Assembly (NCBI GenBank): GCA_902613845.1
Contig: CACMIW010000001.1
Location: 124,001-188,000 of the forward strand
Length of the DNA stretch: 64,000 nt
Source of the DNA: an uncultured Alphaproteobacteria bacterium
Lineage (GTDB): Bacteria > Pseudomonadota > Alphaproteobacteria > HIMB59
Reading direction: 5' to 3'
This document shows, one piece after another, positions 9,459 through 18,093 of the stretch. The notes beneath the pieces are model-generated. The model searched no databases, was not told the DNA's origin, and saw nothing but the letters and a program-made list of their open reading frames with translations. Position numbers and translations under genes: made by a program. Positions within the stretch are counted from its first letter, which is position 1; each line of letters begins with the position of its first letter.

Positions 9459-10541
9459 TTAGAGATTTTTAACAGCTTTTGAGAGAATTTGCATTTTTTG
9501 TTTTGCTTGATTTCTATCAAAAAACCCTAGACCACAATCAGGAGCAGCAATTAATCTTTCCTCATCAATATGCTCAAGAACTTCTCTGATCCTTTTTTGA
9601 ATTTCCTCGACACTTTCCATACGACTTTTAGCTACATCAATCAAACCCATAATAACTTTGGTTTTTTTAAATTTCTCTAATAATTTTAAATCTAAAGGTC
9701 GGTGAGAGTCTTCCAAAGAAACTTCGTCTATACTAGAGTCTTCAACTAAGTCAGCAATTTTATCATATGCATCTAGGTCTGCTTTTTTGTAGTGTTCTGA
9801 GTCAAGCGAGTTAGGATAACCGCAGCAAATATGACAAGCTTTTTGAGTTTCTTTTAGTATTCCATGCATTGCTCTTTCTAAGTTTTCCATACCATAATCG
9901 TGTGTTTCTTCTGGTTTTCTGGCGAACACTGGTTCATCAATTTGAATGTATTGACAACCAGCTTCGGATAGAGCCTTAACTTCATTACTAATACATAAAG
10001 CTAGATCATAACCCATTTTTTTGGGATCATTATAATAGTCATCAGCAATGGAGTCAGTTATTGTCATAGGACCAGGTATAGTTATTTTCACTGGGTTATT
10101 AGTAAACTGCTGTGCAGATTTCCAATCATCTACTAATCGTAATGATTTATTTGAAACTTTACTTGTAATTGTTGGGAGTGTTGCTTCAAAAGCTCCTTTC
10201 CTGACTGATTTAGTCGTTAAGTGTTCAAAGCTTACCCCATTAAAAAATCTCAATTGATAAAAAATATAGTTTTCTCGCCTTACTTCACCATCTGTGGGGA
10301 TATCTATTCCGCTACTTGTCTGATCAAGAATTACTTCTTCAATAGCTTTTAAGAATAGTTTTTCTTTTTCCTCATCTTTCTCTTCATATACTTTATGGTC
10401 TTCACTTTTGGGATCCCAATTTGATAACAATCCCTTGGATTGTTTTTTTTCTTCGTCAGATTTATCTTGGAGAAACCAATCTCTTATAGGTGTGTAATTA
10501 GGTTTTGGATAAGCTCCAATGGTTGTAGTTTTGATGCTCAT
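9459..10541 (-). CDS. Short MetE-like (cobalamin-independent methionine synthase C-terminal domain) protein
   Basis: This 360-residue protein corresponds to the catalytic half of MetE (full MetE is about 750). It starts with TTTIGAYPKP, typical of the domain, and keeps the zinc ligands His237 and Cys239 (ACHICCG), a candidate Glu277 (SLEDSH) and Cys336 (APDCGLGF). IDEPVFARKP holds the conserved acidic residue. Such short forms lack the N-terminal folate-associated domain and may use another methyl donor. Its place between a phosphonate binding-protein gene and an alcohol dehydrogenase suggests either methionine synthesis or methyl transfer from an imported compound; neither is shown. Confidence 0.8.
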   Translation of the reverse strand: MSIKTTTIGAYPKPNYTPIRDWFLQDKSDEEKKQSKGLLSNWDPKSEDHKVYEEKDEEKEKLFLKAIEEVILDQTSSGIDIPTDGEVRRENYIFYQLRFFNGVSFEHLTTKSVRKGAFEATLPTITSKVSNKSLRLVDDWKSAQQFTNNPVKITIPGPMTITDSIADDYYNDPKKMGYDLALCISNEVKALSEAGCQYIQIDEPVFARKPEETHDYGMENLERAMHGILKETQKACHICCGYPNSLDSEHYKKADLDAYDKIADLVEDSSIDEVSLEDSHRPLDLKLLEKFKKTKVIMGLIDVAKSRMESVEEIQKRIREVLEHIDEERLIAAPDCGLGFFDRNQAKQKMQILSKAVKNL

Positions 10542-10543
10542 TT

Positions 10544-10580
10544 AAAAAAAAAACAGCAGCCAGTATACTAGCTGCTGTTT
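10544..10580 (-). terminator. Intrinsic terminator/attenuator after the binding-protein gene
   Basis: On the minus strand AAACAGCAGC and GCTGCTGTTT pair over 10 bases around a 10-base loop (10580-10551; two more pairs inside). Ten consecutive T residues follow (10553-10544), and then the ATG of the MetE-like gene. This is a textbook Rho-independent terminator. It sits inside the gene series, so it should reduce transcription into the MetE-like and Fe-ADH genes relative to the binding protein. Confidence 0.85.
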
Positions 10581-10612
10581 AAAAATCTAATGATAAACGG
10601 AATTAAAAAGAC

Positions 10613-11848
10613 CTACATTAAGTCTTCAATTTCCTCCATCATTTCTTCCTGAAGATCGGCCATGTCGTCGGCGTCACCTGTAGCAATGGTCTCCGTGTAG
10701 TCATAGATTACCTGAGTCACAGCAAGACCGTTTTCTCCAGGATATGCGAACCAATCAGCTAACAAAGGCAGCTGATTAACAGCAGTTAACTTGTTGGGGT
10801 TTGCATCATAAAAATCACCTAACAGGTCATTTGCAGCTTTGTTAGGAGGAACGTAACCTGTTGTTTCTGCAACAGCAGCTGCTCCTACACCTGATGTGAT
10901 AAACTTTAAAAATGTCCATGCCGCTTGTACTCTTTCAGGATCATCTGAAGTAGTAACTAACATCGCTGCGTTACCACCGGCAGGTAGTCTAGCTGGAGTT
11001 CCACCATTAACACCAGGTATTCCTGGGAAAGGCGCAGTCTTTAGTTCAAAGTCAGCTTTTGCAGCTTCAACAGAGCCTAAACTACTAGTACTCCAAAACA
11101 TCATACCAATAGTACCTGCATTAAACGCAGCTTGTCCGTCAGCAATAGAATAGTTAGGCATATTACAGCCACCCATGATATCTTTCATTTGCTCTAAAGT
11201 TTTTAGACCAGCATCTCCTCCCATATTAACAGCTCCATCTTTAACCATTGGAACATTTTGGCTATGCATTAGAGCTTGATGGAACCAGTTACCTGTAATA
11301 TTCCATCCAAAGTAAAGTGTACCGTGTCCTGCAGCTTCTAATTTATTACAAGCGTCAATGACCTCATCCCAATTTGATGGAATGCTGCTAACACCAGCAC
11401 TTGCTAAAAGATCCATGTTGTAGTAACCAACTGGAGTTGATACTGAAAATGGCAAGCCATAAACCTCTCCTCCAAAGGTAGATAAGCTCAACATAGCTTC
11501 ATGATAACCGTCTTTTGCAAAATCTGGCTCATTAGCAATGAAAGGCTCTAAAGATAAAGCGATACCTTTGTCTACTAAAGGTGCTTGTCTATTAAGACCT
11601 TGCATGGTGATATCAGGTAAGTTTCCTGATGTTGACTCTCTTAGTATAGTAGCAGTAGCATCTTCATAGTTTTCATAAGTTGCTCTGAATTTAACTTTAA
11701 TGTCAGGATGAGCTTTTTCAAACTCTGGCATAATTGCCTGGTATGTCACATCGAACAAACCTGAATAAGGATATGCAAATTCAATTTCTACCGCATTAGC
11801 GTTGTATGCGAAAACTGATGCAAAAAATCCTAAGATTACTTTTTTCAT
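10613..11848 (-). CDS. ABC transporter family-1 substrate-binding protein, UgpB-like
   Basis: Periplasmic solute receptor of 411 residues. The N-terminus MKKVILGFFASVFAYNANAV is a signal peptide. The mature part begins EIEFAYPYSG and has the family-1 hallmark GNLPDITMQG, with VYGLPFSVSTPVGYYN resembling UgpB. The C-terminal tail is strongly acidic. Good Shine-Dalgarno (minus strand AAGGAGGGA). The matching ATPase and two permeases lie divergently at 14791-17763. UgpB binds glycerol-3-phosphate and diesters; linkage to phnA/phnY suggests a phosphonate or phosphonate ester here (inference). Confidence 0.88.
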   Translation of the reverse strand: MKKVILGFFASVFAYNANAVEIEFAYPYSGLFDVTYQAIMPEFEKAHPDIKVKFRATYENYEDATATILRESTSGNLPDITMQGLNRQAPLVDKGIALSLEPFIANEPDFAKDGYHEAMLSLSTFGGEVYGLPFSVSTPVGYYNMDLLASAGVSSIPSNWDEVIDACNKLEAAGHGTLYFGWNITGNWFHQALMHSQNVPMVKDGAVNMGGDAGLKTLEQMKDIMGGCNMPNYSIADGQAAFNAGTIGMMFWSTSSLGSVEAAKADFELKTAPFPGIPGVNGGTPARLPAGGNAAMLVTTSDDPERVQAAWTFLKFITSGVGAAAVAETTGYVPPNKAANDLLGDFYDANPNKLTAVNQLPLLADWFAYPGENGLAVTQVIYDYTETIATGDADDMADLQEEMMEEIEDLM

Positions 11849-11980
11849 AGTCCCTCCTTAAAATAATAATAATTAATTATTAAATCCTTAATGTTAAGAA
11901 TATGTTAAATTTTTAAAGCAAAGTACAAATAATAAGTATGTGTGAGAAAAAATCTGTGAATAATTCCTAAAAGCTATTAA

Positions 11981-13420
11981 TTACCAAGGTAATGAGAAGG
12001 TTTTTACATTTGTGTAACTTTTCATAGCCTCTATTACACCCTCTTTATAGCCTAATCCTGAGTCTTTTATTCCGCCAAAAGGTGACATCTCAATTCTGTA
12101 ACCGGGCACTTCCCAAATATTAACTGTGCCCACATTGAGACCGCTTATGTATTTTTTAATTCTTCTAAAATCGTTACTACAAACACCTGATGACAAACCA
12201 AAGGCCGTTGAATTTGAAATTTCCATTACTTTTTCATCATCATTGGGAACTCTAATGACAGGCACAATTGGACCAAAGGTTTCTTCAACAACAAGTTCTG
12301 ATTTATAATTAACGTTGTCTAAAAAAATTGGTGGCACAAGAGCTTCTTGGACCCCAGGGTTATAAAGAATTTTTGCACCATCCTGTTCAGCTTTATTTAC
12401 TCTGTCATTAAACATACTTGCTGCCTCTTTATTAATTACTGTACCCAACTGATTGTTAACATCCATAGGATCACCATATTTAATTGCTTTTGCTTTTTCC
12501 AAAGCAAGCTCGACAAATTTATCAGCTACTGATTCTTGAACTAATATTCTTTTTACAGCAGTGCATCTTTGGCCAGAGTTTTTTGTTGCTCCCATGATTG
12601 CAAGATCAGCTGCTTTATTTAAATCATCATCATCTAAGTCACTCAAAACTATTAAAGGGTCGTTTCCACCTAACTCTAAAACAGTTCTTTTGTAACCTGC
12701 ATTTTCAGCTATCAGTTTTCCAACACCAACGCTTCCTGTAAAAGTAATCAAATCTATATTTTTATTTTTAATTACTTCATTCCCAATATCTTCAGGCCAT
12801 CCTGTTAAAATTGAAAACATTTCTGGAGGAAGGCCACATTCATATAAAATATCTGCAAGTAGCATAGCTGTTAAAGGGGTCAATTCTGTTTGTTTACAAA
12901 CAGTACAGTTGTTAGTTGCTATTGATGGAGCAATTTTGTGAGCAACCATATTTAAAGGATGATTAAATGGAGTGATTGCAGATATTGTGTTAAGCGGTTC
13001 TCTAATTGTAAATATTTTTCTTTGTTTTCCGTGAGGTGTTAAATCACAAGAATAAATTTCTCCATCATCCTGGATACAAAGCTGAGCAGTAAGAGAAAAT
13101 ACATCAAAGGCCCTACCAACTTCATAAAGCGTATCTTGTTTCGATAGCCCAGACTCAAGTGAAATTAGATCAGAGATTTGTTCTTTTCTTTCAACAAGAG
13201 TTTCAGCAGTCTTTTGAAGTATTTTTTGACGATCATATCTAGATAAATTGGGTTTATAATTTGCAGCAATATCAAAGGCTTTTTGAGCATGTTCTGCTGT
13301 GCCAGCTGGTACTGTGCCTATAACTTTACCTGTGAAGGGATAGATAACATCAATCTTGTTATCAGTGTGAACAGTTTTTCCACCAATCCTCATACCCTCA
13401 TTAATAATTTTATCAGCCAT
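11981..13420 (-). CDS. phnY: Phosphonoacetaldehyde dehydrogenase
   Basis: Aldehyde dehydrogenase oxidising phosphonoacetaldehyde to phosphonoacetate with NAD. It has 479 residues, with general-base Glu249 (VLELGGNDP), Arg285-Cys286 nucleophile ([11 protein letters not shown]), Asn153 (TPFNHPLN) and the nucleotide loop [10 protein letters not shown]. An Arg just before the catalytic Cys matches characterised Sinorhizobium PhnY, where it contacts the phosphonate. The gene is 2 bases downstream of phnA, so co-transcription is near certain. Without phnA, a general ALDH call would be the fallback. Confidence 0.88.
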   Translation of the reverse strand: MADKIINEGMRIGGKTVHTDNKIDVIYPFTGKVIGTVPAGTAEHAQKAFDIAANYKPNLSRYDRQKILQKTAETLVERKEQISDLISLESGLSKQDTLYEVGRAFDVFSLTAQLCIQDDGEIYSCDLTPHGKQRKIFTIREPLNTISAITPFNHPLNMVAHKIAPSIATNNCTVCKQTELTPLTAMLLADILYECGLPPEMFSILTGWPEDIGNEVIKNKNIDLITFTGSVGVGKLIAENAGYKRTVLELGGNDPLIVLSDLDDDDLNKAADLAIMGATKNSGQRCTAVKRILVQESVADKFVELALEKAKAIKYGDPMDVNNQLGTVINKEAASMFNDRVNKAEQDGAKILYNPGVQEALVPPIFLDNVNYKSELVVEETFGPIVPVIRVPNDDEKVMEISNSTAFGLSSGVCSNDFRRIKKYISGLNVGTVNIWEVPGYRIEMSPFGGIKDSGLGYKEGVIEAMKSYTNVKTFSLPW

Positions 13421-13422
13421 GA

Positions 13423-14658
13423 TTAAGCTCCATTAATAGCATAAAAAAATGCATCATAGTTATTTAAACTTTGATCTTTGGCAATGTTTAGTTTTTTATT
13501 AGAAATAAAAGGAACTTCTCTTTCATGATGACCTCCATGAGATCTAAGGGGTTCCTTTAATTTTGAAAGATCATGATTAGCTTTTGAGGTACCAATTGTC
13601 ATATCTTCAGATGACATGCATACGATATCACCTATTCTATCTGAAGGTAGCCTATATTCTCTACATGCTTCATCTTGTTTAACAACTACTTCAATTTCTT
13701 TAATTGATGATATTTTGCTAATTGTTTCATCAATTTTTGATTTATCTTTTACATATATAGTGGCAAACGATCCTAGTGAACCATGATGAACTACATAAGG
13801 GTCAGTAATTGGAAGTATTACTTTAGCCTCATCTTTACCCATTTGATCATCTAAATAATCTTGTAGAAAGATGGCATTAGGTTCTCCATTAATATTTGCT
13901 TTAGACTTCATTCCATGATCTGCAGTGATGACAACCGAATTCCCATTACTACAAATTTTACTGACATACTTATCAAACATCTGATAAAAATCATTTGCTT
14001 CTTTATCTCCAGGTGCATATTTGTGTTGAATAAAGTCAGTGGTAGATAAATACATAATGTCAGGATTAAATTCCTCAAGTAATTTTACCCCAGCTGCCAT
14101 AACAAATTCTGATAGATCCTGAGAATATACTTCAGGTACTTTCATTCCAATCCAGTCATTAATATTTTCAATACCATTTTCACTGAGAGTGGCCTGATCT
14201 GATTTTTCTGATGAAAAACAGATTGCTCTTCCTTCATTAAATTTTAAACCATTACCTAAAAGAGTTCTTAATTTATCCTTAGCAGTGATTACTGCTATTT
14301 TATAACCTTCATTATAATATTTCTCAAAAATAGTTGGAGCTCTTAAATATTGTGGATCATTCATCATCACTTCTTCACCGGTTGATGGGGTATAAAAGAA
14401 ATTACCACTTATTCCATGAACATCACTAGGCTGCCCTGTGACTATCGAAATGTTGTTAGGGTTTGTGAAACTAGGAATAGCACTGTTAGCCATCAGATAT
14501 TGCCCATTTTCCAGTATTTTATCAAGATTTGGTGTCAATCCTTTTGAAGAGGCGATATCAATATACTCTTTTTGACTACCATCGAGGCATATAACTACTA
14601 CAGTTGAAGAAAGTGATTTATTGTATTGTCTTTTATTTATTTCAATTTTATCACTCAT
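13423..14658 (-). CDS. phnA: Phosphonoacetate hydrolase
   Basis: Alkaline-phosphatase-superfamily enzyme that cleaves the C-P bond of phosphonoacetate to acetate and phosphate. The seven two-zinc-centre residues are all visible: Asp26 (VICLDGSQ), nucleophile Thr65 (PSFTNPNN), Asp208 and His212 ([10 protein letters not shown]), Asp247 and His248 (ITADHGMKS) and His374 (RSHGGHHE). Their spacing equals that of Sinorhizobium PhnA with a constant shift. It is 411 residues and cytoplasmic (no signal peptide). It is first in the leftward operon. PhnW and PhnX are not in the window, so the source of phosphonoacetaldehyde must be another enzyme or locus. Confidence 0.9.
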   Translation of the reverse strand: MSDKIEINKRQYNKSLSSTVVVICLDGSQKEYIDIASSKGLTPNLDKILENGQYLMANSAIPSFTNPNNISIVTGQPSDVHGISGNFFYTPSTGEEVMMNDPQYLRAPTIFEKYYNEGYKIAVITAKDKLRTLLGNGLKFNEGRAICFSSEKSDQATLSENGIENINDWIGMKVPEVYSQDLSEFVMAAGVKLLEEFNPDIMYLSTTDFIQHKYAPGDKEANDFYQMFDKYVSKICSNGNSVVITADHGMKSKANINGEPNAIFLQDYLDDQMGKDEAKVILPITDPYVVHHGSLGSFATIYVKDKSKIDETISKISSIKEIEVVVKQDEACREYRLPSDRIGDIVCMSSEDMTIGTSKANHDLSKLKEPLRSHGGHHEREVPFISNKKLNIAKDQSLNNYDAFFYAINGA

Positions 14659-14790
14659 AATTACTATTGCCCCCTATAAAGAACAAACTTCCGATTAATC
14701 TAAAATTCATAAAGTTTTAACATAAAATTTACAAATTTACTTTTAAAATGTCTTAATCAGAACTATTTTAGTGTTGAGGAATAAAAATAG
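14659..14790. promoter_or_regulatory. Divergent promoter region, phnA / UgpC-like operon
   Basis: This 132-base AT-rich region separates the leftward phnA operon from the rightward importer genes and must carry both promoters. A tandem AAATTTAC repeat lies near 14726-14742. I could not find a convincing Pho box (CTGTCAT-type direct repeats), so substrate rather than phosphate control is possible. Prediction from gene layout only. Confidence 0.45.
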
Positions 14791-15909
14791 ATGGGGACAA
14801 TTTCTTTAAAGAACATCAATAAGTCATTTGGCTCAACTGAGGTGCTTAAACAACTAAGCCTTGATATCCAAGATGGTGAATTTTTAACATTAGTCGGTCC
14901 GTCCGGTTGTGGCAAATCCACTTTGTTAAAAATTATTGCCGGATTGGAGCAACAAAATAGTGGTGACGTAATTATTGATGATAAGAATGTTAACAGCACT
15001 AGAGCTAGCAAGAGAGACTTAGCAATGGTTTTCCAATCTTACGCTCTTTACCCGCACCTGACAGTCAGAAAAAATTTAGAAACACCTTTGAAATTAAGAG
15101 ACTATAGTTTTGTAGAGAGGTTGCCTCTTATTGGTAATTTTGTACCAAGTAGAAAAGAAAAAAAGAAATCAATTGATGACCTTGTTTTCAAAACATCTGA
15201 AACTTTAAAAATAACAGAACTACTTGATAGGAAGCCAGGTCAACTATCTGGTGGTCAAAGACAAAGAGCGGCCCTAGGAAGAGCGATGGTAAGAGAACCA
15301 GTCGCATTCTTAATGGATGAACCTTTATCAAATCTTGATGCAGCATTAAGAGTTCATATGAGATCTGAACTATCTGAGCTTCATAATTCTTTAAAGACCA
15401 CTTTCATTTATGTGACGCATGATCAAGCTGAAGCACTTACAATGTCAACTCGAATGGCGGTAATGATTGATGGGGAGCTTTTGCAACTTGATACCCCAAG
15501 TGAGGTTTATAATAATCCATCATCTTTAAGGGTTGCAGAATTTGTTGGCAGTCCAAAGATTAACACATTTGCTGCTCAGATTAGCCCTGATGGCTCTGTT
15601 GAATTTATGGGTATTAAGCTTGAAAGAAAATTTAATACTAATAGTCAAAAAGCTTTAGTTGCTGTGAGACCAGAACATTTAGAAATTACAAAAGACTCAA
15701 ACAAACCTGCATTTGAGGCTACAGTTTCATACCGAGAAAACCTTGGTTCTGATATATTTTACCATGTTCAAGTTGATCAATCTGACTTTAAAATCATAGT
15801 CAGAGGCTCACCACAAGCTGGACTGATCTCAAATGGGGAAACTGTTAGAATAAGTCTCTCTCATGCAGAGGCTATGCTTTTTGAAACATCTGGTGAGCGT
15901 ATCCGATAA
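14791..15909 (+). CDS. ABC importer ATP-binding protein, UgpC/MalK-like
   Basis: Drives the importer encoded with the following two permeases. It has 372 residues with Walker A GPSGCGKST, Q-loop MVFQSYALYPHLTV, signature LSGGQRQR, Walker B FLMDEPLSNLDAALR, H-loop YVTHDQAEA and a C-terminal TOBE region (VAVRPEHLEI). Between the Q-loop and signature there is an insert of roughly 20 residues (VERLPLIGNFVPSRKEKK) not usual in UgpC. It starts at ATG 14791 and is followed after 2 bases by the first permease. Confidence 0.92.
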   Translation: MGTISLKNINKSFGSTEVLKQLSLDIQDGEFLTLVGPSGCGKSTLLKIIAGLEQQNSGDVIIDDKNVNSTRASKRDLAMVFQSYALYPHLTVRKNLETPLKLRDYSFVERLPLIGNFVPSRKEKKKSIDDLVFKTSETLKITELLDRKPGQLSGGQRQRAALGRAMVREPVAFLMDEPLSNLDAALRVHMRSELSELHNSLKTTFIYVTHDQAEALTMSTRMAVMIDGELLQLDTPSEVYNNPSSLRVAEFVGSPKINTFAAQISPDGSVEFMGIKLERKFNTNSQKALVAVRPEHLEITKDSNKPAFEATVSYRENLGSDIFYHVQVDQSDFKIIVRGSPQAGLISNGETVRISLSHAEAMLFETSGERIR

Positions 15910-15911
15910 AT

Positions 15912-16868
15912 ATGCACCACTCTAAAGCACATATTTGGTTTGTTTGGCCTGCAATCATACTAATGATTGTCATATTAATACTTCCAATTTTTTTAGCCGG
16001 AGGTATCTCATTTACTAATTACAATCTTGGTAATTCTAGTTTCGAATGGGTAGGTACGGAGAATTATGAAAAAATGTTCTCAAGAAAAACTTACATAAAA
16101 ATGATTATATCAACGGCAACTTACGTGTTGATCGTTGTTCCTGTTTCAGTGGTATTAGGTTTAGTTGCAGCCATTATGCTCAACTCTCTTCGATTTGGAG
16201 CTGATATTTATAAAACAATTTTCTTTCTTCCGGTGATGGCTACTTTATTGGCAATGGCTATTGCTTGGGAATTTACTCTTCATCCAACTCTTGGAATAAT
16301 TAATTCTTTCCTTGCCAATGGATGCGGAGGTATTAGAGAATTTATTTTAGGTTTTCATTGGCTACCGTGGGTTAGTTCCGAGGACAGTTGGTACAGTGTT
16401 GCTTGTGCTAACAATATGGATTTCCCGTATTGGCTCAAAGATAAAAAAACAGCGATTTGGACAATTTGTTTTATTGGAGTATGGCAAGCCTTTGGATTTA
16501 ATATGGTGTTATACTTAGCTGGTTTAACAAGCATACCAAGAGAACTGTATCATGCTGCAGAAATGGATGGTGCTCAGTCAACTTGGGAACAATTTAAACT
16601 TGTAACTTGGCCAATGTTAGGTCCAACAACTCTTTTTGTGGTTACCATAACGACAATAAGGTCATTTCAAGTATTTGACACAATTGAAATTCTTACAAAA
16701 GGCGGTCCTGCCAAAACAACGTATGTAATGATGTACGCAATTTTTGAAAAAGCAATTCAACAAAATATTACAAGTATTGGTGCAGCGATTACTGTTGTGT
16801 TTATAATTTTTATAATCTTGCTAACATTCTTCCAAAGATATGTGATTGAGAAAAGGGTACATTACTAA
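15912..16868 (+). CDS. ABC importer permease, UgpA/MalF-like
   Basis: Inner-membrane subunit of 318 residues with six predicted membrane helices and the cytoplasmic EAA-type loop (ELYHAAEMDGAQSTWEQFKLVTWPML) that contacts the ATPase. A periplasmic stretch at about residues 133-178 is longer than usual and holds two Cys (138 and 165), possibly a disulfide. The pattern is matched by two Cys in the partner permease. Substrate is unknown; see the linked binding protein. Confidence 0.9.
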   Translation: MHHSKAHIWFVWPAIILMIVILILPIFLAGGISFTNYNLGNSSFEWVGTENYEKMFSRKTYIKMIISTATYVLIVVPVSVVLGLVAAIMLNSLRFGADIYKTIFFLPVMATLLAMAIAWEFTLHPTLGIINSFLANGCGGIREFILGFHWLPWVSSEDSWYSVACANNMDFPYWLKDKKTAIWTICFIGVWQAFGFNMVLYLAGLTSIPRELYHAAEMDGAQSTWEQFKLVTWPMLGPTTLFVVTITTIRSFQVFDTIEILTKGGPAKTTYVMMYAIFEKAIQQNITSIGAAITVVFIIFIILLTFFQRYVIEKRVHY

Positions 16869-16869
16869 A

Positions 16870-17763
16870 ATGTTAGCTAGACATTATATTGGAGAGTCAT
16901 GGAAGCATGGACTGCTCATCATTGGAGCATTAATTGTGTTGATCCCATTCTACATGATGGTTTCAATGTCACTTAAATCTCAACAAGAAATTCAGTCAAT
17001 ATCTGGAGGTTTAGTCGGAGCACAGGAGATTCAAACATTCCCAGTTTGTACTAAGCACGGATATACTGAAGAGGTATGCACAATGCGACCTTATAAATAC
17101 AATTTCTGGTTTGCATTCAAAAAAGCGCCAATTCCAAGGTATTTAATGAACGGTTTGATTGTGACTGTTTCAATCTTTTTAATACAAGTATTGATTGCAC
17201 TTCCATGTTCTTATGCACTAGCCAAGCTCAGGTTTAAAGGCAGGGAATTTGTCTTTTCGATGGTTCTGTTCTGTTTATTAATACCTGTGCATGCAATCGC
17301 TTTACCGTTGTATGTCATGTTAGCAAAAGCTGGACTGGTGGATACCTACGCAGCCTTAATAATACCGTGGACGATATCCGTGTTTGGAATTTTTCTAATG
17401 CGGCAATTTTTTATGACAGTACCAGATGAACTAATTGATGCTGCAAGGATGGATGGTATGGGAGAATATTCTATTGTTTGGAAAGTTATGCTTCCTGTAG
17501 CCATACCAGCGTTACTCGCTTTTGCAATTTTCTCAGTTGTTGCTCACTGGAATGATTATTTTTGGCCTAGGATTGTTATCACAGGTAATCGTGATTTATT
17601 TACACCACCACTTGGTATTAGAGAATTTAGAGGCGGAATTGATAGTGATGAATTTGGACCGATGATGGCGTCGATTGTTACTGTTACCATTCCACTTATT
17701 GTGGCTTTCATAGTTGCTCAAAAAAGATTTGTTGAAGGTATTACTATGACTGGAATGAAGTAA
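16870..17763 (+). CDS. ABC importer permease, UgpE/MalG-like
   Basis: Second membrane subunit, 297 residues from ATG 16870, one base after the previous stop. A TTG at 16846 would overlap the first permease. It has six predicted helices and the EAA loop DELIDAARMDGMGEYSIVWKVMLP. The first periplasmic segment (about residues 38-80) is enlarged and contains Cys60 and Cys70 ten residues apart. Its stop abuts the stop of the convergent SMR gene. Confidence 0.9.
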   Translation: MLARHYIGESWKHGLLIIGALIVLIPFYMMVSMSLKSQQEIQSISGGLVGAQEIQTFPVCTKHGYTEEVCTMRPYKYNFWFAFKKAPIPRYLMNGLIVTVSIFLIQVLIALPCSYALAKLRFKGREFVFSMVLFCLLIPVHAIALPLYVMLAKAGLVDTYAALIIPWTISVFGIFLMRQFFMTVPDELIDAARMDGMGEYSIVWKVMLPVAIPALLAFAIFSVVAHWNDYFWPRIVITGNRDLFTPPLGIREFRGGIDSDEFGPMMASIVTVTIPLIVAFIVAQKRFVEGITMTGMK

Positions 17764-18093
17764 TTATTTACCCAGAGCGTTTACCATAACAATACCAAGT
17801 ATAATCAGCCCACAACCAAGAATTCCAAATAAGTTTGGACCCTGACCAAACTTAATTATACTTAATATGAACGTTCCAAAAATCACTAAACCAGCATAAG
17901 AGGCATAGGCAATTCCCATTGGTAAAAACTTCATTACCTTAGAAATAAAAAAGACCGCGATTACTATGGAAATAGCACTTAGTGAGGTTGGTATGAATTT
18001 CTCGTATCCATTTGATATTTTTGCAAAATTATTTGAAAGTATCCCGAAGAAGACCGCTGCAGCTAAATAAAAATATCCAATCAGTTTAGATAT
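17764..18093 (-). CDS. SMR-type small membrane protein with non-standard start
   Basis: An open frame of up to 109 codons encodes four hydrophobic helices with clear small-multidrug-resistance features: a KISNGY turn after helix 1, MGIAYASYAG in helix 3 and a C-terminal GILGCGLIILGIVMVNAL. It has no ATG, GTG or TTG near the expected N-terminus. The first codons after the upstream stop are ATA TCT AAA CTG ATT, overlapping the dddP stop, so translation probably starts at ATA, CTG or ATT by coupling. The membrane Glu essential in EmrE (Glu14) is replaced here, apparently by Gly in AVFFGIL, and EmrE Trp63 by Tyr. Transport of a cation by proton exchange is therefore doubtful. Confidence 0.7.
   Translation of the reverse strand: MSKLIGYFYLAAAVFFGILSNNFAKISNGYEKFIPTSLSAISIVIAVFFISKVMKFLPMGIAYASYAGLVIFGTFILSIIKFGQGPNLFGILGCGLIILGIVMVNALGK

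Noticed and set aside
14659-14790. Pho box upstream of the phosphonate genes
   Set aside because: Only AT-rich short repeats such as a tandem AAATTTAC were found; no pair of CTGTCAT-like heptamers at 11-base spacing.
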